A DNA stretch of 7,692 bases from Alphaproteobacteria bacterium (GCA_024402835.1 JAKSSZ010000025.1:1-7692), one strand, 5' to 3'. Numbered from the stretch's first letter, positions 1-5,021 are shown. Made by a program: numbers and translations. The notes: generated by a model not told the origin, from the letters alone.

Positions 1-452
1 CAGACACCGGGTCTATTATCTCTATACCTTTATCATCAGTATTTAATTGTTCATCATCTGATTGATTATCATTATCTTCATTTTGTTTATCTGATGCTAT
101 TCTGGCCAAAATATTTTTCAACAAAGTAAGCGAATGTGATTTACCACCATTTGTTCCTTCTACGGCTTTCAATTTACCGTCATCTCCCAATTCTAAAAAG
201 AACTTTAATCCAAAATCTTCTATTAATTCAGAATTTACATTGTCCAATACTACATTATCATGGCTTTGTTTTTTCCAAGAACCATCTGCATAATCTTGCA
301 ATATTTTATGACACTTTTTATACAATTTTTGTGCTTTACTTGGCAAAGATGCATTTTTATCTGCGCCTACCATCAAAGCGTCATATTGTTGCATATACTC
401 CCGCATTTGTTCATCAGTCAAAACAATTTGTTCTATTTGTTTTTTGGGCATT
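1..452 (-). CDS. Partial hypothetical protein, N-terminal 150 residues, runs off the left edge
   Basis: An open frame on the minus strand begins at ATG 452-450 and stays open to the window edge, giving 150 complete codons with no stop. The start is supported by an AAAGGAG ribosome binding site (461-467) 8 nt upstream and by a promoter at 484-511. The visible protein starts MPKKQIEQIVLTDEQMREY. It is soluble and charged, with no signal peptide or membrane segment. Residues 1-60 look helical. After about residue 120 it becomes a very acidic, Asn/Asp/Gln-rich stretch typical of a disordered linker, so another domain may follow outside the window. I do not recognise the family. A GTNGGKSHS segment near residues 103-111 loosely recalls a P-loop, but the spacing does not fit GxxxxGK[ST], so I assign no nucleotide-binding function. 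Plus-strand frames across this stretch are antisense shadows. Confidence 0.8.
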
Positions 453-483
453 TTGTAAACTCCTTTACCTAACTATCGGGGTT

Positions 484-511
484 ATTATACCACAAAAAGA
501 CAAAAAAACAA
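484..511 (-). promoter_or_regulatory. Sigma70-type promoter of the left-edge gene
   Basis: On the minus strand, TTGTTT (511-506), a 16-bp spacer and TATAAT (489-484) lie about 30 nt upstream of the start at 452. The -35 element lies within the T-rich tail of the preceding terminator, so the two units are packed with no spare sequence. Confidence 0.6.
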
Positions 512-537
512 AACCCGATGACAAATTTGCCATCGGG
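502..537 (-). terminator. Intrinsic terminator of the 59-residue repeat protein gene
   Basis: The arms CCCGATG (514-520) and CATCGGG (531-537) pair perfectly. After one mismatch, the interior CAAATTTG can extend the stem. Read on the minus strand, the hairpin is followed by TTTTGTTTTTTT. It lies about 30 nt past the stop codon at 566. Confidence 0.8.
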
Positions 538-565
538 AACAAACATGTGGTATCTTCAAATAAAT

Positions 566-745
566 TTAACGAACAAATTTAACATTACCAGTTTCATCGT
601 ATACATATAGAGATGTTCCCCATTGAATAGAAACGGTAGAACCTGTAAATCCCATCAAAGTTCCGGTTCTTACAAACAATACGTTACCATTGTCACTATA
701 TACATATACACTATTACCATTTTGTTTTGCTGCTGCTATTGCCAT
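566..745 (-). CDS. Small two-repeat beta-rich protein, 59 residues
   Basis: The minus-strand frame runs from ATG 745-743 to TAA 568-566 and encodes 59 residues starting MAIAAAKQNGNSVYVYSDNG. An AAGGA ribosome binding site lies 6-7 nt before the start, and a good terminator follows. The protein contains an internal duplication: SVYVYSDNGNVLFVR (residues 12-26) and SLYVYDETGNVKFVR (about 45-59). They are joined by a Gly/Thr-rich link, GTLMGFTGSTVSIQWGT. The alternation of hydrophobic and polar residues with a turn at D/E-x-G-N predicts two beta-hairpins, perhaps a small barrel or one blade of a larger assembly. It has no signal peptide and no Cys. I recall short uncharacterised bacterial proteins with the same YVYDExG, GxTxxxVS and YVYDExG order, but none with a known function. 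The spacing of conserved residues and the internal repeat make a real gene likely. The 74-residue plus-strand frame opposite is a shadow. Confidence 0.8.
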   Translation of the reverse strand: MAIAAAKQNGNSVYVYSDNGNVLFVRTGTLMGFTGSTVSIQWGTSLYVYDETGNVKFVR

Positions 746-890
746 TTTGTATCCTTTTAGTTATTTTATCGTAACTTCTTTGTTACATAATTATTATAAA
801 CACACATATCAGACAAAAATGGTCAGTATAAAAATATTTTATCTATATCCAAATATGTCCAACAAATATGTATATAATAAATTATCTAAA

Positions 891-895
891 AGGAG
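891..895 (+). promoter_or_regulatory. Strong ribosome binding site for the FtsK-gamma-like gene
   Basis: AGGAG, preceded by AA, sits 6 nt before ATG 902. It is the best match to the anti-Shine-Dalgarno sequence on the plus strand and fixes the start. A TATAAT lies at 873-878, but no convincing -35 stands 16-17 bp upstream, so the promoter is uncertain. Confidence 0.75.
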
Positions 896-901
896 TAAAA
901 C

Positions 902-1108
902 ATGTGCATTTTAAAAACAATAATTAGAAAAATATATAAAATATATCAACAAGTTGTTGCCGAAGAACAAGAATATAACGAATTCAAGGCATATATGTCA
1001 AAGAACCCAAATGCTACAACAACGATGATTCAACAACATTTTAACATCGGTTATAATCATACTTGTAAATTATTGGAGAGGTTTAACAAAGAAAAAAAGA
1101 TAAATTAA
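902..1108 (+). CDS. Small DNA-binding protein with an FtsK-gamma-like winged helix, 68 residues
   Basis: Residues 1-35 form a charged, partly amphipathic helical region beginning MCILKTIIRKIYKIY. From about residue 36 to the end the sequence matches the pattern of the FtsK gamma domain, the winged helix-turn-helix that reads the KOPS motif on chromosomal DNA. In FtsK this reads A-S-x-x-x-[IV]-Q-R-x-F-x-I-G-Y-N-R-A-A-x-[LI]-[IL]-E. Here the core is ATTTMIQQHFNIGYNHTCKL, followed by LERFNKEKKI. The motor and membrane domains of FtsK are absent, and nothing beside the gene looks like a motor. The residue after the invariant IGYN is His instead of the usual Arg, and the following Ala-Ala is Thr-Cys, so DNA specificity may differ from KOPS. 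The gene stands alone, convergent with tRNA-Glu, and could be a regulator, a loading factor or a remnant. The domain assignment is from memory of the family. Confidence 0.8.
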   Translation: MCILKTIIRKIYKIYQQVVAEEQEYNEFKAYMSKNPNATTTMIQQHFNIGYNHTCKLLERFNKEKKIN

Positions 1109-1134
1109 TACTCAAAAACAGTGAAAGTACTAAT

Positions 1135-1209
1135 TGGCAGCCCCACTGGGATTCGAACCCGGATTCTCACCTTGAAAGGGTGGTGTCCTAACCTTTAGAC
1201 GATGGGGCC
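1135..1209 (-). tRNA. tRNA-Glu (anticodon UUC)
   Basis: Read on the minus strand, this 75-nt sequence folds as a cloverleaf. The 7-bp acceptor pairs 1203-1209 with 1139-1145, closing with a G-U pair. The anticodon arm CACC-CTTTCAA-GGTG exposes TTC, the T loop is TTCGAAT, and CCA is encoded (1135-1137). It strongly resembles bacterial tRNA-Glu. It is convergent with the FtsK-gamma-like gene and has its own promoter. Confidence 0.97.
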
Positions 1210-1224
1210 AAAAACACGTTGCTA

Positions 1225-1253
1225 ATTTTATAGGATAGAAATTATTTTGTCAA
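1225..1253 (-). promoter_or_regulatory. Promoter of tRNA-Glu
   Basis: On the minus strand, TTGACA (1253-1248), a 17-bp spacer and TAAAAT (1230-1225) place the start of transcription about 10 nt before the mature tRNA. It lies directly after the stop codon of the 213-residue gene (1261), and no terminator is visible between them. Confidence 0.75.
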
Positions 1254-1260
1254 GCAATAG

Positions 1261-1902
1261 TTATCGTATTTTTTGTTTTGTTATATCAATTGCTTTATTA
1301 TTTATCGCTTTGGCTTGTAGATTTGTCTTCATACTATTAAACCATTTTATACGTTCTGCTAATACTCTGATATCAAATCTTGCTTCTGTATTTTCCTTGA
1401 TTTCTGAAACAAATTTATCAATTTCTGTATCAGACAAATTCATACAATCATATTTTTGTTGGGTGTCTATATTTTTCCAACATCGTACACAGAATTCTGA
1501 TAACGCTTTTAATCCATTTATTTGAAATTGTGTCAATTGTGCCTGTTTAGACCAAAATTCAACCTGTTTAGTCAAGTTTATCAAAGCAATAATATATTCT
1601 TTTACATAAGTTTTCTTTAATCTGTTTATCTCTTTACGTGTATCGTTTGCGAATTTTTCATATTCCCTAAACACTTTTCTGGCGGTATATAAAAAAGCAG
1701 TTTGGGCATCCGCGTAATCTGTTTGCGGATTATATCTAACAGCATATAATTCATCAAATAATTTTGCAAATGGCTCTTGCTTTACTTTTAAATGTTCAGG
1801 ATAAACAGCATCACAAAAATTCCATATTTCCCATAAAGCATGGACACAAGCATTATGCTTCAAAACTAAATCAACCACATTTTGAGAAGTTATATCTTGC
1901 AT
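1261..1902 (-). CDS. Hypothetical helical protein, 213 residues
   Basis: The frame begins at ATG 1902-1900 with an AAGGTG ribosome binding site about 8 nt upstream and a near-consensus promoter at 1930-1957. It ends with TAA at 1261. The protein has no signal peptide or membrane span and is rich in Lys, Glu, Ala and aromatic residues. The whole length looks alpha-helical. Residues about 75-115 (from ARKVFREYEKFANDTRKEI through INLTKQVEFW) could form a coiled coil. A second long helical block runs from about residue 118 to 200. I recognise no catalytic motif or family. Codon use is AT-rich like its neighbours, giving no sign of recent transfer. It is monocistronic except for possible read-through into tRNA-Glu. 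The plus-strand frame across its 3' half is a shadow. Confidence 0.85.
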   Translation of the reverse strand: MQDITSQNVVDLVLKHNACVHALWEIWNFCDAVYPEHLKVKQEPFAKLFDELYAVRYNPQTDYADAQTAFLYTARKVFREYEKFANDTRKEINRLKKTYVKEYIIALINLTKQVEFWSKQAQLTQFQINGLKALSEFCVRCWKNIDTQQKYDCMNLSDTEIDKFVSEIKENTEARFDIRVLAERIKWFNSMKTNLQAKAINNKAIDITKQKIR

Positions 1903-1929
1903 TATTTACACCTTGTTATTACACAACAT

Positions 1930-1957
1930 ATTATAGACAATAAATAATGTTTGTCAA
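1930..1957 (-). promoter_or_regulatory. Promoter of the 213-residue gene
   Basis: On the minus strand, consensus TTGACA (1957-1952), a 16-bp spacer and consensus TATAAT (1935-1930) lie about 30 nt before the start codon. A short inverted repeat GACAA/TTGTC (1936-1940, 1951-1955) touches both elements. At 5 bp it is too short to call an operator. Confidence 0.85.
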
Positions 1958-1975
1958 TACACGATTTATAATAAT

Positions 1976-2001
1976 AAAAAAGTTCCATAAAAATGGAACT
2001 T
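1976..2001 (-). terminator. Intrinsic terminator of tRNA-Asp
   Basis: The arms AAGTTCCA (1980-1987) and TGGAACTT (1994-2001) form a perfect 8-bp stem with a 6-nt loop. On the minus strand the stem runs into a T-tract (complement of 1976-1980). It starts 7 nt past the encoded CCA of tRNA-Asp. Confidence 0.9.
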
Positions 2002-2007
2002 AATTTC

Positions 2008-2084
2008 TGGCGGGATTGAAGGGGCTCGAACCCTCGACCTACTGCGTGACAGGCAGTCGCTCTAACCAGCTGAGCTACAACCCC
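2008..2084 (-). tRNA. tRNA-Asp (anticodon GUC)
   Basis: Read on the minus strand, this is a 77-nt cloverleaf. The acceptor GGGGTTG (2084-2078) pairs with CAATCCC (2018-2012). The anticodon arm ACTGC-CTGTCAC-GCAGT exposes GTC, the T loop is TTCGAGC, the discriminator is G, and CCA is encoded (2008-2010). It has its own promoter (2102-2130) and terminator (1976-2001), so it is a single-gene unit. Confidence 0.97.
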
Positions 2085-2101
2085 AGCGAACTAGTATGCT
2101 T

Positions 2102-2130
2102 ATATTAAACCATAGAACTTGTTTTTGCAA
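2102..2130 (-). promoter_or_regulatory. Promoter of tRNA-Asp
   Basis: On the minus strand, TTGCAA (2130-2125), a 17-bp spacer and TAATAT (2107-2102) place transcription start about 10 nt before the mature tRNA 5' end. It is divergent from the promoter at 2171. Confidence 0.65.
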
Positions 2131-2170
2131 GCATTATTTTTAATATATTTTTTAATCAAAACAAAATATA

Positions 2171-2198
2171 TTGACAATTATATTTTTTTGTATATTAT
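2171..2198 (+). promoter_or_regulatory. Promoter of the tandem paralogue operon
   Basis: TTGACA (2171-2176), a 16-bp spacer and TATTAT (2193-2198) lie about 30 nt before ATG 2228. An AAAGG ribosome binding site is at 2216-2220. No other promoter is seen before the terminator at 3251, so both genes probably share it. Confidence 0.8.
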
Positions 2199-2227
2199 TG
2201 TTGTAAAATTTTAACAAAGGTAAAAAG

Positions 2228-2734
2228 ATGTTAGATAAAATCAAACAATATATACATACATTCAAAGTAAAAGCAACCGAACATACACAAACAGACAATC
2301 CAACACAACCAAAACACGAATTGCCATCATTTGCCCAAGAATATGTGTTGGTAGATTCTAAAATGTGTTTATCAAACTATGGTTATTTTAGTTTATGTAA
2401 ACACATTCCTGTAGCCATAGAAACAAAAGATTCAACAGGTTTCTATAATTGTATACAATTACCAACATCGGCAGTATTTATGGATTATTTAAATATATTG
2501 TATAATCTACCCGCAGAAGAACTAGCAAATCCTTTGACCAGAACAATAACAGTATTCACTTTGGACAAAGATAAATATATTTATGTATTACCACCATTCA
2601 AAGCATTGACTGGTAATGTCGTTGTTCATTTTGAAGAAGACCCAACAGCCAAAGGTTGGCCTTTGTATGTAACTCCAGAATTAAACAAAACACTGGTAAG
2701 ACAACTAAAAAAATATAATCAAAAAACAAAATAG
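2228..2734 (+). CDS. Hypothetical protein, first of a tandem paralogue pair, 168 residues
   Basis: The start has AAAGG 7 nt upstream and a consensus-type promoter. The protein begins with a short amphipathic helix (MLDKIKQYIHTFK). A polar, Thr/Gln/Pro-rich linker follows to about residue 33, and then a mixed alpha/beta domain to the end. It has no signal peptide or membrane span. It is clearly homologous to the next gene. Both contain a central LP followed by a YLN-type segment (here LP 78-79, YLN 87-89), then R-T-I (105-107), D-K-x-I-Y-x-L-P-P (115-123), a Trp with L-Y three residues further on (W144, LY 146-147), and an R-x-L-K-x-Y-type C-terminus. The conserved block suggests a small cytoplasmic fold whose strands centre on TITVFTLDKDKYIYVLPP. 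I do not recognise the family and assign no function. Stop is TAG, 16 nt before the paralogue's start. Confidence 0.85.
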   Translation: MLDKIKQYIHTFKVKATEHTQTDNPTQPKHELPSFAQEYVLVDSKMCLSNYGYFSLCKHIPVAIETKDSTGFYNCIQLPTSAVFMDYLNILYNLPAEELANPLTRTITVFTLDKDKYIYVLPPFKALTGNVVVHFEEDPTAKGWPLYVTPELNKTLVRQLKKYNQKTK

Positions 2735-2750
2735 ATATACAGGATATATT

Positions 2751-3245
2751 ATGTTTAAAAAAATACTTAATTTATTACACAGAAACAATATACAAAAAAC
2801 ACATAATATAAAACAAAACGATAATATGAAAGTTTCTAAATATGTCATAAAACTACCATTGGAATACAATTTATCAGAATCTAATAAATACATAAATATA
2901 CTATGTACTTTATGTTCTAATACAACAAGTCAAAATATCAAAAAAACAGAATTATTAACATTGCCAGCAGACGACACAATAAATAAATATATAAATTATC
3001 TAAATACCATCAATCAGATAAATCCAGATATATTAAACCGAGAATTTGTAAGAACAATATATATTGTTGATTTAGCACCAGATAAACAAATATATATATT
3101 ACCACCTATTCCAAGTATAACTAAACACAGAGCCATTATCGGCAATATAAATCACACAACAAAACAAGATTGGTTTTTATATACATCACAAAAAACCAAT
3201 GCAGTTATTGCCCGATGTTTAAAAACATATCCAAAATCAAGATAA
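2751..3245 (+). CDS. Hypothetical protein, second of a tandem paralogue pair, 164 residues
   Basis: It starts 16 nt after the first paralogue, with AGG 7 nt before ATG, and ends at TAA 5 nt before a terminator stem, so the two genes form one operon. The same plan recurs: amphipathic N-terminus (MFKKILNLLHRN), polar linker to about residue 28, then the shared domain. Conserved points are LP (71-72), YINYLN (80-85), RTI (101-103), DKQIYILPP (111-119), W141 with LY 143-144, and the RCLKTY end (155-160). Identity to the first gene is low outside these points, so the duplication is old. It is even richer in Asn, Ile and Lys than its partner, following the A+T bias. A minus-strand frame inside it is a shadow. 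Function is unknown. Two diverged copies kept in order suggest a heterodimer or two alleles for different partners, which is inference. Confidence 0.85.
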   Translation: MFKKILNLLHRNNIQKTHNIKQNDNMKVSKYVIKLPLEYNLSESNKYINILCTLCSNTTSQNIKKTELLTLPADDTINKYINYLNTINQINPDILNREFVRTIYIVDLAPDKQIYILPPIPSITKHRAIIGNINHTTKQDWFLYTSQKTNAVIARCLKTYPKSR

Positions 3246-3250
3246 AAAAT

Positions 3251-3277
3251 AACTGAGTTTAATCTCAGTTTTTTTTT
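3251..3277 (+). terminator. Intrinsic terminator of the paralogue operon
   Basis: AACTGAG (3251-3257) and CTCAGTT (3264-3270) form a perfect 7-bp stem with a TTTAAT loop, followed by an uninterrupted T-tract to 3277. The last two T's are also the first bases of the next -35 element. Confidence 0.93.
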
Positions 3278-3303
3278 GACAATTTATATAAATATTTTAT
3301 AAT
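3276..3303 (+). promoter_or_regulatory. Consensus promoter for the lipoprotein and probably tRNA-Leu
   Basis: Both hexamers are perfect: TTGACA (3276-3281), a 16-bp spacer, TATAAT (3298-3303). Expected transcription start (about 7 nt past the -10) falls at 3310-3311, on the ATG of the lipoprotein. No other promoter is visible before tRNA-Leu. Confidence 0.88.
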
Positions 3304-3310
3304 CATTACG

Positions 3311-3418
3311 ATGAAAAAACTGATAATTATTTTGTGTTTATTTACATTATGTGGCTGTGGGGTTCGTTCAGAACTTTCGCACCCGGATGGATATCCACGC
3401 AATTATCCAGTTTATTAA
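3311..3418 (+). CDS. Very small lipoprotein, LptM/YifL-like, 35 residues
   Basis: The 35-codon frame has a textbook lipoprotein signal: MKK, a hydrophobic stretch LIIILCLFTL, and a lipobox L-C-G-C whose Cys16 would be lipidated. The mature part is only 20 residues: CGVRSELSHPDGYPRNYPVY. The Cys-Gly start and YPRNYP ending resemble the alphaproteobacterial LptM/YifL-type lipoproteins I recall, which read CGxKGxLxxP... and end in YPRxYP. In enterobacteria LptM helps assembly of the LptDE lipopolysaccharide translocon in the outer membrane. The usual K-G-P core is R-S-E here, so the match is partial. There is no Shine-Dalgarno sequence: the ATG lies 8 nt after the TATAAT, so the mRNA is predicted to be leaderless. 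In other alphaproteobacteria such genes often lie near argH/lysA; here it sits alone upstream of tRNA-Leu. Confidence 0.7.
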   Translation: MKKLIIILCLFTLCGCGVRSELSHPDGYPRNYPVY

Positions 3419-3425
3419 AACGGTT

Positions 3426-3529
3426 CGGGGTATGGCGACTACGAAGCACGACATACCACAACTGAAATGAGTTAAATGCGGGTATGGCGACTACGAAGTG
3501 CGACATACCACAGCTGAAATAAGTTAAAT
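3426..3529 (+). repeat. Two tandem 52-bp repeats abutting tRNA-Leu
   Basis: Copy 1 (3426-3477) and copy 2 (3478-3529) are 52-bp units in direct tandem with only a handful of substitutions, for example GAAGCACGAC against GAAGTGCGAC. Each contains an imperfect inverted repeat opening with GGTATGGCG and closing with CGACATACC around a GAAG core, so a transcript would form a hairpin in each unit. Copy 2 begins GCGGGTATGGCGA, exactly the first 13 bases of tRNA-Leu, which starts at 3530 where a third unit would. No coding role is likely. A minus-strand frame across this region (3342-3596) merely translates the repeats and the tRNA. Confidence 0.9.
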
Positions 3530-3614
3530 GCGGGTATGGCGAAACTGGTAGACGCGCTGGATTTAGGTTCCAGTGGAGCAATCCATAAGAGTTCAAGTCT
3601 CTTTACCCGCACCA
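3530..3614 (+). tRNA. tRNA-Leu (anticodon UAG)
   Basis: The 85-nt class II cloverleaf has acceptor GCGGGTA (3530-3536) pairing with TACCCGC (3604-3610). The anticodon arm CTGGA-TTTAGGT-TCCAG exposes TAG. The long variable arm TGGA-GCAA-TCCA, T loop TTCAAGT, discriminator A and encoded CCA (3612-3614) complete it. It has no promoter of its own that I can see, and probably lies on the transcript started at 3276-3303. No terminator is evident after it. Confidence 0.97.
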
Positions 3615-3686
3615 CTTTCTCAAATCACCATATAGATTTTATCCCAGTTTTCTAAAAAACAATCACGTTTATTCACCAAATAAAAC

Positions 3687-3714
3687 TTGACAAATAATTT
3701 TATTGTAATAATAT
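3687..3714 (+). promoter_or_regulatory. Promoter of the secreted beta-rich protein gene
   Basis: TTGACA (3687-3692), a 16-bp spacer and TAATAT (3709-3714) lie 36 nt before ATG 3751. AAGG (3738-3741) is the ribosome binding site, 9 nt before the start. Confidence 0.78.
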
Positions 3715-3750
3715 ATAAAAACTTTTATATAAAACACAAGGTCGTATATT

Positions 3751-4761
3751 ATGAATAATACTTTAAAAAAATTAAAAAACACAACTAAACACAAAATAGC
3801 AACTTTAACATTGGCTTGTGGAATGACATCTGGATTAGTTGCTCAAACACAAGCAACAGATACAATTCCGACAGATTCTGTTAAAACAGAGAACATCGTA
3901 AAAACACCAAAAACAGATTCTTATGTAGAAATATCATATCATAACATGTTGGGTGTTCAAACAACAGGTCACGAAGTCAATTTTCTTGACCGCGCAACTG
4001 TTGGTGCAAAAGCCGGCTTTGTATCACAAAAAGATTGGTATGGAAATGCACATTTGGCTGGAACTGTAAAATTACACAACGACCAAATCTCTGCAAATCT
4101 AACCCGAGCCACTTTTGAATTGGGCAAACAATTATCTGACAAATCTAAATTGGGATTAAAAATTGGGCGTGAATATACCGAAAATAACTTGGTATACGGA
4201 AACACACGTTTAATTGATTATTCCACAGAAGATATTTATTGTGATTATTTTGGCAACTTATCTGATATTGCTTGTGTCGTTTATAATGTAAAAAATGCCT
4301 TTACTGTCGAAGCAGGATTAATAGAACAAGCCGATAACAGTTTTTATGTTGTTCCAAACGCTATTAACAATCCGAATTTTTGGGGCAAGGTTGCTTTGGA
4401 TATAACTTCGGGTAAAAATGTTCGTATAAACTGTTCATTAGCAACAGAACTTGGTAAAGAAGCCAAGGATTTATTAGCAAATCTGAATATTTCTAATAAA
4501 AAATTTAGTATTTTGATTGGTGGAAATGTAAACGTTGATAACAATACATGGGGAATGTGTGTATCTGCAAATTACTTAACCAAAAAAGATATAAGATGTA
4601 TCGTATCCATGGTAAAATATTTACAATCATACATTGTTCAAGCCGGTATAGAGAAACGTAATGTTCAATTATTTGTTTCAATGAATACAAATGCTTATCC
4701 CCGTCCAACATTTAACGCTGGTTTAAGTTGGGTATTAGATGGGCAGAAAAAAATACGATAA
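3751..4761 (+). CDS. Secreted beta-rich protein, probable outer-membrane beta-barrel, 336 residues
   Basis: The first 35 residues form a Sec signal peptide: a basic n-region (KKLKNTTKHK), a hydrophobic core (IATLTLACGM) and a likely cut after AQTQA. A short Thr/Lys/Pro-rich linker follows to about residue 55. From SYVEISYHNM onward the protein is a succession of alternating hydrophobic/polar strands separated by Asn/Asp/Gly turns. Examples are KAGFVSQKDWYGNAHLAGTV, ISANLTRATFELGK, FSILIGGNVNVD and VQLFVSMNTN. It ends with FNAGLSWVL followed by the polar tail DGQKKIR. This pattern suggests a small outer-membrane beta-barrel. The expected terminal aromatic residue is not at the last position but within the final strand, so a soluble secreted beta-protein is possible. 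No named family is recognised. It has its own promoter and no clear terminator before rpmG. Minus-strand frames inside it are shadows. Confidence 0.88.
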   Translation: MNNTLKKLKNTTKHKIATLTLACGMTSGLVAQTQATDTIPTDSVKTENIVKTPKTDSYVEISYHNMLGVQTTGHEVNFLDRATVGAKAGFVSQKDWYGNAHLAGTVKLHNDQISANLTRATFELGKQLSDKSKLGLKIGREYTENNLVYGNTRLIDYSTEDIYCDYFGNLSDIACVVYNVKNAFTVEAGLIEQADNSFYVVPNAINNPNFWGKVALDITSGKNVRINCSLATELGKEAKDLLANLNISNKKFSILIGGNVNVDNNTWGMCVSANYLTKKDIRCIVSMVKYLQSYIVQAGIEKRNVQLFVSMNTNAYPRPTFNAGLSWVLDGQKKIR

Positions 4762-4777
4762 AGCAAAATAAAAAAAC

Positions 4778-4806
4778 TTGATTTTATAGAAATCTTAACA
4801 TAAAAT
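4778..4806 (+). promoter_or_regulatory. Promoter of rpmG
   Basis: TTGATT (4778-4783), a 17-bp spacer and TAAAAT (4801-4806) lie about 30 nt before the start. The ribosome binding site AAAGG (4825-4829) is 8 nt before ATG 4838. Confidence 0.65.
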
Positions 4807-4837
4807 ACGACAAGTATAAAAAATAAAGGTAATAGAC

Positions 4838-5017
4838 ATGGCATCTAAAAAAGGTAGTAAAGAATTTGTTAAACTAGAAAACAAAGAAACAGGTTATTTT
4901 TACACAACAACTAAAAATACAAAATCTGAAAATACTCAGGGTAAAATGAAATTCCGTAAATACGATCCAAAATTACGTAAACACGTTGTATTTACCGAGG
5001 GTAAAATGGCTCATTAA
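4838..5017 (+). CDS. rpmG: 50S ribosomal protein L33 (bL33)
   Basis: The 59-residue protein matches bL33 over its full length: a basic N-terminus, VKLENKETGYFYTTTKN (residues 11-27), then KMKFRKYDPKLRKHVVFTE (about 36-54). The TGYFYTTTKN and KYDPKLRKHV segments are diagnostic. It lacks the two Cys pairs of the zinc-binding form, so it is the zinc-free (C-minus) type, as is usual in proteobacteria. bL33 sits near the E-site of the large ribosomal subunit. The length is a few residues above the common 55, through the short KGSKEF start and the GKMAH end. The start is supported by AAAGG 8 nt upstream, and a strong terminator follows within 10 nt. It has its own promoter and is convergent with parC. 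Confidence 0.96.
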   Translation: MASKKGSKEFVKLENKETGYFYTTTKNTKSENTQGKMKFRKYDPKLRKHVVFTEGKMAH

Positions 5018-5021
5018 AAAC

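Noticed and set aside
136..582. 148-residue plus-strand frame (and a shorter one at 260-472)
   Set aside because: Antisense to the left-edge minus-strand gene, which has a promoter and ribosome binding site; low-complexity His/Leu/Phe-rich sequence typical of a shadow frame.
766..790. Short inverted repeat GTAAC/GTTAC upstream of the 59-residue gene as an operator
   Set aside because: Only 5 bp with a 6-nt gap in AT-rich DNA; expected by chance.
690..914. 74-residue plus-strand frame
   Set aside because: Antisense to the 59-residue repeat gene and overlaps the start region of the FtsK-gamma-like gene; no ribosome binding site.
3426..3529. CRISPR array
   Set aside because: The two units are contiguous with no spacers.
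3342..3596. 84-residue minus-strand frame with repeated WYVV/SRHT-like segments
   Set aside because: It is the translation of the 52-bp repeats and of the tRNA-Leu and lipoprotein antisense strands. The apparent protein repeats are only the DNA repeats.
4770..4800. Terminator after the secreted beta-rich gene
   Set aside because: The best stem (GATTT/AAATC) is 5 bp, AT-rich and lacks a T-tract, so read-through into rpmG cannot be excluded.
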